A stretch of 13,914 nucleotides of DNA from SFTH01 sp051878085 (GTDB lineage Bacteria > Bacillota > Clostridia > Christensenellales > Aristaeellaceae), in assembly GCA_051878085.1 (NCBI GenBank), contig JBJEJN010000081.1:1-13914 (forward strand), read 5' to 3'. Each line of letters starts with the position of its first letter. Position 1 is the stretch's first letter. Below, piece after piece: positions 7,455-13,531 of the stretch. Made by a program: the position numbers and the translations under genes. Under the pieces are notes generated by a model. It was given only the letters and a program-made list of their open reading frames with translations. It had not been told where the DNA came from and did no database searches.

Positions 7455-8672
7455 ATGAAGAAGCTGGATCGGGTTCGCGTCGGCATCGTGGGACTGGGCA
7501 TGGTCAGCTACTCCCACATCGACGCCTATGCAGCCAACGAAAACGCCGAGGTCGCGGCGGTCTGCGACCTGAACGAGCAGCAGTGCAGAGCCGTCTGCGA
7601 GAAGTACGGCATCAGGAAGTATTACACCGACTATGCGGAAATGCTGAAGGACCCCGAGATCAACACCATCGACATTACGACCCCCACCTTCCTGCACGCC
7701 CGCATGACCATTCAGGCCGCCAACGCCGGCAAGAACATCTCCTGCGAGAAGCCCTTCTGCCTGACGCTGGAGGAGGGACGCGCGGCGGTGGAGGCTGCGC
7801 GGAGGAACGATGTTTCGCTGATGGTCGGCGAGTCCTACGTGTTCATGAGCACGCTTGAGAAGGCGCGGGAGCTGATCGACGCGGGCGAAATCGGCAAGCC
7901 CACGCAGATGCGCCAGCGCTTCGGCGCGTGGATCGAGCGGGACGCGGTGATGGACAACCGCCCCGTCAGCGCAAACCGGGAGTGGCGCATGGACTCCTCC
8001 AAGGCGGGCGGCAGCGGCTTCCCCTGGATGTTCGACCACTGCGTCCACTTTTTCTCCGCAGCGGAGTACCTCATGAACGATGCAAGGGTCAAGGAGGTCT
8101 TTGCGCTGAAGGCGGATCTCGGCTTCATGCAGGCGCGCAGGGACGAGCATGCGGTGGACGGCAGCAGGATGCACCTCTACGGCACCAACAGGGCCGGCGA
8201 CATCCCGATCATGACCTGGACGTATGAGGATCCCGCCTGCGCAGGCGTATGGATGCGCGGGGAGTACCTGAACGGCAAGTTCGACAAGTACACCGGCTTC
8301 AGCCTGAGCGTGCTGGGCGACGACGGCATGATCGAGCTGCTGGGCGAGGGCGGAAAGGGCCTGGAGTCCGGCGGGCAGAGCGCCCACCTCGTGCTGACGA
8401 AGAAGGACGGAAGCGTGCAGACCTACCGCTTCGACGAGGGCGGCGACGAAATCTGGGACAGCGAGGTTTCCTATTACAGCCGCGCCCACAAGAACCAGAT
8501 CGATTCCTTCGTGGACAGCCTGATTCACGGCAGACAGCCCCGCTATGACGGCGAAAAGGGCCTCTATGCCGTGCAGACCACCATGGCCGCCATCTGCTCC
8601 GCCAAGGAAGGCAGGCCCGTGCGGGTGTGCGAGGTGACAGACGAGCGCGTGGCAGGTTCGTCCGAATCGTGA
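7455..8672 (+). CDS. Gfo/Idh/MocA-family NAD(P)-dependent oxidoreductase (paralog 2)
   Basis: Second sugar/cyclitol-type dehydrogenase, 405 residues, closely related to the product of 1017-2207 along its whole length (about 60% identity by eye). Both share the Rossmann segment (VGIVGLGMVSYSH, 9-21), EKPFCLT with catalytic Lys99, the same KARELIDAGEIGKPTQM segment, MFDHCVHFF (193-201), and a C-terminal DEGGDEIW motif. Differences concentrate in the stretch after the DHCVHFF motif (~210-245), where substrate contacts are expected, so the two enzymes may act on different epimers, positions or glycosides. It has a short Ser-rich C-terminal tail that its paralog lacks. GAAGGAGGA (7439-7447) precedes ATG 7455. 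It closes block A. Substrate unknown; inositol, pyranose C3 oxidation or glycoside oxidation are all compatible with the family. Confidence 0.93.
   Translation: MKKLDRVRVGIVGLGMVSYSHIDAYAANENAEVAAVCDLNEQQCRAVCEKYGIRKYYTDYAEMLKDPEINTIDITTPTFLHARMTIQAANAGKNISCEKPFCLTLEEGRAAVEAARRNDVSLMVGESYVFMSTLEKARELIDAGEIGKPTQMRQRFGAWIERDAVMDNRPVSANREWRMDSSKAGGSGFPWMFDHCVHFFSAAEYLMNDARVKEVFALKADLGFMQARRDEHAVDGSRMHLYGTNRAGDIPIMTWTYEDPACAGVWMRGEYLNGKFDKYTGFSLSVLGDDGMIELLGEGGKGLESGGQSAHLVLTKKDGSVQTYRFDEGGDEIWDSEVSYYSRAHKNQIDSFVDSLIHGRQPRYDGEKGLYAVQTTMAAICSAKEGRPVRVCEVTDERVAGSSES
7860..7924 (+). repeat. 65-bp direct repeat, copy 2 (inside second Gfo/Idh/MocA gene)
   Basis: Partner of 1419-1483 (64/65 identical). 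A second, shorter identical tract of 29 bases is shared between 8022-8050 and 1584-1612, at the WMFDHCVHF codons. Recombination between the 65-bp copies would remove the ligase, CoA-transferase, SDR and thiolase genes and leave one in-frame chimeric oxidoreductase. Confidence 0.85.
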
Positions 8673-8795
8673 TAGAAATGGTCTGAATCCGGGTTTAATA
8701 TCGCAAAAGTATCCTGTAAAATAAAACTATCAGGTCAGGCAAGGTGCCCGGCCATCGAGAGCGCAACGCTGAATGGACAGAGAGGAGTAAGGCAT
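8673..8795 (+). promoter_or_regulatory. Intergenic gap with weak candidate promoter for the ThDP-enzyme operon
   Basis: This 123-base gap is by far the largest between the plus-strand genes and is AT-rich in its middle (8690-8730). A TAAAAT at 8717-8722 (5/6 match to the -10) has TTTAAT at 8694-8699 with a 17-base spacer, a poor -35. No Rho-independent terminator is visible for the upstream genes. GAGAGGAG before ATG 8796 is the ribosome site. The gap suggests that block B can be transcribed on its own, perhaps with an activator, but read-through from block A is equally possible. Confidence 0.35.
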
Positions 8796-10616
8796 ATGAA
8801 GCTCACAGGCGGACAGATGATCGTCAAGTATCTGGAAAAGGAACAGGTTCCCTATGTGCTGGGCATTCCCGGACACGGCATCCTCGGCTTCTTCGACGCA
8901 CTGAAGGAGGAGGATCAGGCCGGCAACATCAAGTATCTGCAGGTGCAGCACGAGCAGACCGCGGTGCACATGGCGGACGGCTACTTCCGCGTCAGCGGCA
9001 AGCCGCTGGCCTCGTTCACCTCCGTCGGCCCCGGCGCGCTGAACACCGCCATCGGCCTCGGTACGGCGCTGGTGGATTCCAGCGCGGTGCTGCAGATCTG
9101 CGGCGACGCGCACGTGAACATGAAGGGCGTGGGCGTGCTGCAGGAGGTGGAACGCTTCCAGGATTCCAATTATATCCGCGCACTGGAGCCCGTGACCAAG
9201 CGCAGCTGGCGCGTGGAATCGCCGAAGCAGCTCCCCCGCCTGCTGCAGCGCGCGTTCAACGAGATGACCACGGGTCGCAGGGGCCCGGTGCTGCTGTCCA
9301 TGCCCATGGACGTGCAGTCCAACGCAGCGGACGTGACGCTGCCGGAGCCGGACATGCACCGCGCGGTGAACGCAACCGCAGCCAGCGCGGAGACCATCCA
9401 TGCGGCGGTCGCCCTGATGGCGACGGCCAAGCGCCCGGTGATCGTGATCGGCGGCGGTGCGCTGCGCAACGGCACCGACCCGGAGAAGCTGGTCAGGCTG
9501 GCGGAGCTGTGGGGCGCGGCTGTGGTGACCACCATGGCAGGCAAGAGCGCCTTCCCGGAGAATCATCCGCTGTACGGCTTCCACTCCGGCTCCAAGGGAA
9601 CGCCGGTGGGCGTGGAGCTGACCCGCAAGGCCGACGTGGTGCTCGCGCTGGGCACCCGCTTCGCGGACGAGGCGACCTGCTCCTACCGCAAGGGCGCGGC
9701 CTACAACTTCCCGGAGACCAAGCTGATTCAGGTGGATACCGACTCCCGCGAGATCGGCAAGAACTACGGCGTGGACGTTCCGGTGCTGGGCGATTTGCGG
9801 CTGGTGGTCGATCAGCTGATCGAGGCCTACACCGATCAGGTGGGCGTGGTGGACTACCGCGAGAAGGCCTACACGAAGGAAATCGCCCGCCTGAACGCAG
9901 CCTGGGCAGCAAAGAAGGCCGAGAAGCGCGCCGCGAAGTATGAGAAGGTGACGATCTCCCAGCTCCTTGGCATCATGGAGGAAACGCTCCCGGAGGACAC
10001 CATCATCACCACCTCCTCCGGCAACACCCAGGCCCAGTGCCTGCAGGAGTACGTGTTCAAAAAGCCCGGCACGCACCTGACCACCGGCGGCTTCTCGACC
10101 ATGGGCTGGGCCTTCCCGGCGGCCATGGGCGCAAAGCTGGCGAAGCCCGACGTCCCTGTGGTTGCGCTGATGGGCGACGGCGACTTCATGATGGTCATGC
10201 AGGAGCTGGCGACCATGAAGAAGTACAACATCCCGGTCATCGTCATCTGTGCCAACAACGCCTGCTGGATGGCCATCCGCGATCTGCAGGAGGGCAACTA
10301 CGGAGCGGAGCACCGCTTCGGCAACGACTTCGTGGACAGCGAGGGCAAGCTGTACAGCCCGGACTTCAAGGCGATCGCCGAGAGCTTCGGCGTGTACGCC
10401 CAGAAGGTCTCCCAGCCCGGCGAGGTGGCGCAGGCGATTCGCAGCGCGCTGGATGCGAAGACTCCAGCCTTCATCGAAGTCGATGTGGATCGCGAATTCC
10501 CCCAGTCCGGCGGCGAAGCCTACGGCTGGTGGGACGTGCCGGTGCCCGAGACCGTGGAGGATCTGGCGGAGGCGCGCAGGCTGTACGAGGAGGGCCTGGC
10601 CGAAGAGACGGTCTGA
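8796..10616 (+). CDS. Thiamine diphosphate-dependent enzyme, IolD/acetolactate-synthase-like
   Basis: 606-residue three-domain ThDP enzyme: Pyr domain (~1-170), central domain (~195-345) and PP domain (~400-575). Catalytic Glu53 in VQHEQTAVHMADGY (50-63) activates the cofactor, and the Mg/ThDP motif is GDGDF (460-464) with NN at 487-488. Glu53 argues against glyoxylate carboligase, which has Val there. The C-terminal YGWWDVPVPE (576-585) resembles the end of IolD (trihydroxycyclohexane-1,2-dione hydrolase), recalled from memory. IolD opens a cyclic 1,2-diketone in inositol catabolism, so hydrolytic or ligating chemistry on a cyclic or vicinal diketone is the favoured guess. Acetolactate synthase, Xsc-like or other decarboxylase roles remain possible; no FAD-site evidence was assessed. 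The ribosome site AGAGGAG (8781-8787) fits ATG 8796. It is followed by the isomerase after 35 bases. Family is certain; specificity is not. Confidence 0.88.
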   Translation: MKLTGGQMIVKYLEKEQVPYVLGIPGHGILGFFDALKEEDQAGNIKYLQVQHEQTAVHMADGYFRVSGKPLASFTSVGPGALNTAIGLGTALVDSSAVLQICGDAHVNMKGVGVLQEVERFQDSNYIRALEPVTKRSWRVESPKQLPRLLQRAFNEMTTGRRGPVLLSMPMDVQSNAADVTLPEPDMHRAVNATAASAETIHAAVALMATAKRPVIVIGGGALRNGTDPEKLVRLAELWGAAVVTTMAGKSAFPENHPLYGFHSGSKGTPVGVELTRKADVVLALGTRFADEATCSYRKGAAYNFPETKLIQVDTDSREIGKNYGVDVPVLGDLRLVVDQLIEAYTDQVGVVDYREKAYTKEIARLNAAWAAKKAEKRAAKYEKVTISQLLGIMEETLPEDTIITTSSGNTQAQCLQEYVFKKPGTHLTTGGFSTMGWAFPAAMGAKLAKPDVPVVALMGDGDFMMVMQELATMKKYNIPVIVICANNACWMAIRDLQEGNYGAEHRFGNDFVDSEGKLYSPDFKAIAESFGVYAQKVSQPGEVAQAIRSALDAKTPAFIEVDVDREFPQSGGEAYGWWDVPVPETVEDLAEARRLYEEGLAEETV

Positions 10617-10651
10617 CCCTGCACAGGCATCATGAAAGGAAGGCTTCTGTT

Positions 10652-11278
10652 ATGAAGATTGCAATTCTCAACGAGGTCAGCTCCTGCGCGCGCAACGGCG
10701 ACATCGCGCGGGCGCTGGAAAAGACGACGGACGCGGAAATTCTCAACCTGGGCATGCACCGGGCCGACGAGCAGCCGGAGCTGACCTACATCGGCACCGC
10801 GACCATGGCGGCCATCCTGCTCAACACCGGTGCGGCCGACTTCGTGGTCGGCGGCTGCGGAACCGGCCAGGGCTTTCTCAACGCGGTGCTGCAGTTCCCG
10901 GGCGTGGTCTGCGGGCTGATCAGCGACCCGCTGGATGCATGGCTGTTCTCCCAGATCAACGGCGGAAACTGCATCTCCCTGCCGCTGAACAAGGGCTATG
11001 GCTGGGCGGCGGACGTCAATCTGGAATACCTGTTTGAAAAGCTGTTCAAGGATCCCTCCGGTGCGGGCTATCCCCCGCACCGCGCGGAGAGCCAGGCCGC
11101 AAGCCGGGCGCTGCTGGCGGATATCTCCCGCAGGGCGCATCATTCCATGACGGACATCCTGCGGGACATGGATCCGTCCATCCTCAGGATGATTTCCGCA
11201 AACAAAACCTTCATGGACGCGGTCAGGACTGCGCCCGGGGCGACGGACGAGCTGGTTCAGCTTCTGCAAAACGCTTGA
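10652..11278 (+). CDS. RpiB/LacA/LacB-family sugar isomerase, DhuI-like
   Basis: 208-residue member of the RpiB/LacAB aldose-ketose isomerase family, longer than classic RpiB (~150). It keeps the GGCGTGQG active-site loop (67-74, Cys69) and the following SDPLDAWLFSQINGGNCISL segment (91-110), equivalent to the CSDP..A.....NANVL region of RpiB. The ~60-residue C-terminal extension and the whole pattern resemble the streptococcal isomerase DhuI, which converts 4-deoxy-5-keto-uronate (from unsaturated uronates) to 3-deoxy-2,5-diketo-gluconate. That comparison is from memory, not an alignment. The adjacent KduD-like SDR matches the DhuI-DhuD pairing. GAAAGGAAGG (10634-10643) lies before ATG 10652. 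No glycan lyase or hydrolase is in view, so the substrate may instead be another deoxy-uronate, such as an IolD-type ring-opening product. Confidence 0.85.
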   Translation: MKIAILNEVSSCARNGDIARALEKTTDAEILNLGMHRADEQPELTYIGTATMAAILLNTGAADFVVGGCGTGQGFLNAVLQFPGVVCGLISDPLDAWLFSQINGGNCISLPLNKGYGWAADVNLEYLFEKLFKDPSGAGYPPHRAESQAASRALLADISRRAHHSMTDILRDMDPSILRMISANKTFMDAVRTAPGATDELVQLLQNA

Positions 11279-11299
11279 GACGGGAAGGGAGCATGAAAG

Positions 11300-12073
11300 A
11301 TGAGCGACATCATGAACAAATTCAGTCTGGCCGGAAAGAAGGCCATCGTAACCGGCGGCGCGAAGGGGCTGTGCAACGGCATGGCCCAGGCGCTGCACGA
11401 CGCAGGCGCCGAAGTGGTTCTGCTGGACATCCTGGACATCGTCGAGGAATCGGCAAAGAAGATGGGTGCGACCGGAGCGCCGGTGCACGCCGTGAAGGGC
11501 GATCTGTCCAAGCCGGAAACCCTGGAGGCGGTCTACAATGCCTGCCTTGAAAAGCTGGGCGGGCGCGTGGACATCCTGCTCAACGGTGCGGGCATCCAGT
11601 TCCGCGCCCCCGCAGTGGAGTTTCCGCAGGCGAGGTGGCAGAAGATCATCGACATCAACCTGTCCGCCGTGTTCTACATGGCGCAGCTGGCGGGCCGCAC
11701 GATGCTTGCGCAGGGCTACGGCAGGATCATCAACATCGCCTCGATGTGCTCCTTCTTCGGCAGCGTGCTGATTCCCGCGTACACGGCGAGCAAGTCCGGC
11801 GTGGCGGGCATCACCAAGGCCCTGTCCAACGAGTGGGCCGCAGGCGGCGTCACCGTCAATGCCATCGCACCCGGCTACATGGCCACCGAGCTGACGGCGA
11901 ACATGAAGCAGGTCAATCCGCAGCAGTACGCGGAGATCACCGGAAGGATTCCCATGGGACGCTGGGGAAATCCCGAGGATTTGCAGGGCCTGTGCGTATT
12001 CCTCGCCTCCGACGCCGCCGCCTACATCTCCGGCGCGGTCATCCCGGTGGACGGCGGGTATCTGGGCAAGTAA
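11300..12073 (+). CDS. kduD: KduD-like SDR (probable deoxy-keto-gluconate 5-reductase/dehydrogenase)
   Basis: 257-residue SDR strongly reminiscent of KduD/gluconate 5-dehydrogenases. KduD interconverts 3-deoxy-2,5-diketo-gluconate and 2-keto-3-deoxygluconate with NAD(P)H. Diagnostic segments: RIINIASMCSFFG (142-154), YTASKSGVAGITKALSNEWA (161-180), VNAIAPGYMATELT (186-199), RIPMGRWGNPEDLQG (216-230) and VDGGYLGK at the end. The catalytic set is Asn120, Ser148, Tyr161, Lys165. Two departures: the cofactor motif reads TGGAKGLCNG (18-27), with Cys25 where TGxxxGxG has its last Gly, and NGAG (95-98) replaces NNAG. GGGAAGGGA (11282-11290) supports ATG 11300. An overlapping ATG at 11293 is in another frame, and Met5 (11312) is an alternative start. 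It comes 21 bases after the DhuI-like gene, the pairing known for DhuI/DhuD. Exact substrate is inferred. Confidence 0.85.
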   Translation: MSDIMNKFSLAGKKAIVTGGAKGLCNGMAQALHDAGAEVVLLDILDIVEESAKKMGATGAPVHAVKGDLSKPETLEAVYNACLEKLGGRVDILLNGAGIQFRAPAVEFPQARWQKIIDINLSAVFYMAQLAGRTMLAQGYGRIINIASMCSFFGSVLIPAYTASKSGVAGITKALSNEWAAGGVTVNAIAPGYMATELTANMKQVNPQQYAEITGRIPMGRWGNPEDLQGLCVFLASDAAAYISGAVIPVDGGYLGK

Positions 12074-12102
12074 GACAGAAAATCAGGATTGGGGGAAAGG
12101 TC

Positions 12103-13332
12103 ATGACACTGCGGCAGGAAATGGAAACCATCGTGGAGCACGCCATTCGGCGCGTATTGCCGGATGAAGCCGTGCGCCGGGCCCTTGCGGACATGGCCTT
12201 TCCCACGGGCCGACTGTATGTCGTCGCTGCGGGCAAGGCAGCGTGGCAGATGGCAAGGACGGCGTGCGAGGTGCTGGGGAACCGGCTGGAAGCGGGCGTC
12301 GTCTGCACGAAATACGGGCATGTGATGGGCGAGCTTCCCAACATCACTTGCTACGAGGGCGGACATCCCGTCCCCGACGAGAACTCCTTTCAGGGAACGC
12401 GGGCGGCGATTGCGCTTGCCCGGCAGCTCAGGGCGGAGGATAAGCTGATCTTCCTGCTCTCCGGCGGCGGCTCCGCCCTGTTTGAGCTGCCGCTGCTGCC
12501 CCTGGACGAATTGCAGGACGTGACCCGGCAGATGCTCAACTGCGGCGCGGACATCGTGGAGATCAACACGATCCGAAAGCGCCTGTCTGCGGTCAAGGGC
12601 GGCAAATTTGCGCAGCTCTGTGCGCCCGCCTCGGTGTACACCGTGGTTCTCAGCGACGTCCTCGGCGATCCGCTGGATATGATCGCCTCCGGGCCGACCT
12701 ATCCGGACGCCTCGACCTGTGCGGATGCGCTGCGAATTGCCGAAAAGTACGGTCTGCGCCTCAGCAGGCGCGCCCGGGCGCTTCTGGAAACGGAAACGCC
12801 AGGAACGCTTACAAACATCGAGACTGTGGTGACGGGCAGCGTCTCCGGACTGTGTCGCGCAGCACAGGAGGCCTGCGAGGCGCTGGGGTATGAGACGGTG
12901 CTTCTCACCGACCGCCTGTGCTGTCAGGCGAAGGAAGCGGGCGCATTCATGGCGGCCATCGCACAGACGCACGCCGGAGGAAATCGCAGGCGCGCATTCA
13001 TCGCAGGCGGCGAGACCACGGTGATTGTCACCGGAGACGGCAAGGGCGGGCGCAATCAGGAGCTGGCGCTGTCCGCTGCGGTCGGCATCGCCGGACTTCA
13101 CGACACGGCGCTGTTCAGTATCGGCAGCGACGGCACGGACGGGCCGACGGATGCGGCGGGTGGATTCGTGGACGGAGACAGCTGTGCGCGGCTCCGGGCT
13201 GCAGGCATCGATGTGCATGAGGCGCTGCGCCGCAACGACGCCTACCACGCGCTTCAGGCGGTGGACGGCCTGATTGTCACCTGCCCCACCGGGACAAACG
13301 TCAACGACGTCGCAGTGCTGCTGCTGCGGTAG
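12103..13332 (+). CDS. Glycerate kinase, MOFRL/GckA type (glycerate 2-kinase family)
   Basis: Phosphorylates D-glycerate with ATP; this family usually makes 2-phosphoglycerate, which enters lower glycolysis. 409 residues, slightly short for the family (~420-450). Motifs in order: VAAGKAAWQMA (41-51, Lys45), GGHPVPDENS (86-95), LLSGGGSALFELP (118-130), INTIRKRLSAVKGGK (154-168), LSDVLGDPLDMIASGPT (183-199), then the MOFRL domain with GGETTVIVTGDGKGGRNQEL (302-321), GSDGTDGPTDAAGG (341-354) and TGTNVNDV (397-404). ATG at 12103 follows GGGGGAAAGG, a less canonical ribosome site than the others here. It is the last plus-strand gene and may take glycerate produced from cleavage of a keto-deoxy sugar acid, tartronate semialdehyde or hydroxypyruvate; none of the enzymes that would make it is in the window. 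Confidence 0.93.
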   Translation: MTLRQEMETIVEHAIRRVLPDEAVRRALADMAFPTGRLYVVAAGKAAWQMARTACEVLGNRLEAGVVCTKYGHVMGELPNITCYEGGHPVPDENSFQGTRAAIALARQLRAEDKLIFLLSGGGSALFELPLLPLDELQDVTRQMLNCGADIVEINTIRKRLSAVKGGKFAQLCAPASVYTVVLSDVLGDPLDMIASGPTYPDASTCADALRIAEKYGLRLSRRARALLETETPGTLTNIETVVTGSVSGLCRAAQEACEALGYETVLLTDRLCCQAKEAGAFMAAIAQTHAGGNRRRAFIAGGETTVIVTGDGKGGRNQELALSAAVGIAGLHDTALFSIGSDGTDGPTDAAGGFVDGDSCARLRAAGIDVHEALRRNDAYHALQAVDGLIVTCPTGTNVNDVAVLLLR

Positions 13333-13531
13333 ATCCGATGCTTCCATGTTCCGCGCGCACCCGGCATTGTCCATATATATAAATTATTCAAAAGCAGCGA
13401 CTGTCCAATCCCGGCAATCGCTGCTTCAGTCATCCTCTTCAGTACAGATACTCCAGACCACAAGTTCCTGCCTTGTCGCTTGGCCGCTGAACACGTTTCC
13501 CTCCATGCGCACAGCGCCGGCCATCTGGGAT
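13333..13531. other. Convergent intergenic region between glycerate kinase and recombinase end
   Basis: 199 bases between convergent genes, AT-rich at 13370-13393 (ATATATATAAATTATTC) and lower in GC than the operon. No plus-strand terminator with a T tract is visible after the glycerate kinase gene. A hairpin at 13392-13426 is listed separately. Large serine recombinase genes often lie next to an attachment site, so one could sit here, but none can be named from a single sequence. Confidence 0.4.
13388..13426 (-). terminator. Hairpin with T tract, candidate terminator of the minus-strand recombinase gene
   Basis: AAGCAGCGA (13392-13400) and TCGCTGCTT (13418-13426) form a perfect 9-bp stem with a 17-base loop. 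Read on the minus strand the stem runs directly into TTTTGAATAATTT, as expected for an intrinsic terminator about 105 bases after the recombinase stop. On the plus strand it is followed by CAGTCATC, so it is unlikely to terminate the operon. The loop is long for a strong terminator. Confidence 0.5.

Noticed and set aside
5367..8528. Minus-strand open frame of over 1000 codons opposite the SDR, thiolase and second oxidoreductase genes
   Set aside because: Its translation is rich in H, A, V, R and L with no domain pattern, it has no ribosome site, and it lies opposite three clear genes. It is the usual antisense artefact of GC-rich codon bias. The same applies to minus-strand frames at 876-2210, 2195-4099, 3744-5237, 8730-10313, 10520-11488 and 12022-13374.
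1017..8672. DgpABC-type C-glycoside cleavage locus
   Set aside because: Gfo/Idh/MocA enzymes are present, but the small partner proteins of the DgpB/DgpC lyase complex are absent from the window, so the claim cannot be supported.
8673..8795. TPP riboswitch ahead of the thiamine diphosphate enzyme
   Set aside because: The conserved CUGAGA and the other thi-box core segments are not present, and ThDP-using enzymes are not normally controlled by this riboswitch.
10632..10655. Seven-codon mini-ORF (MKGRLLL) overlapping the isomerase start
   Set aside because: It consists largely of the isomerase's own ribosome-site region, has no separate ribosome site, and is short enough to be chance.
8796..13332. 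Glyoxylate carboligase - tartronate semialdehyde reductase - glycerate kinase pathway
   Set aside because: The ThDP enzyme keeps the catalytic Glu that Gcl lacks. The isomerase is RpiB-type rather than Hyi, and the reductase is a KduD-like SDR rather than a GlxR-type beta-hydroxyacid dehydrogenase.
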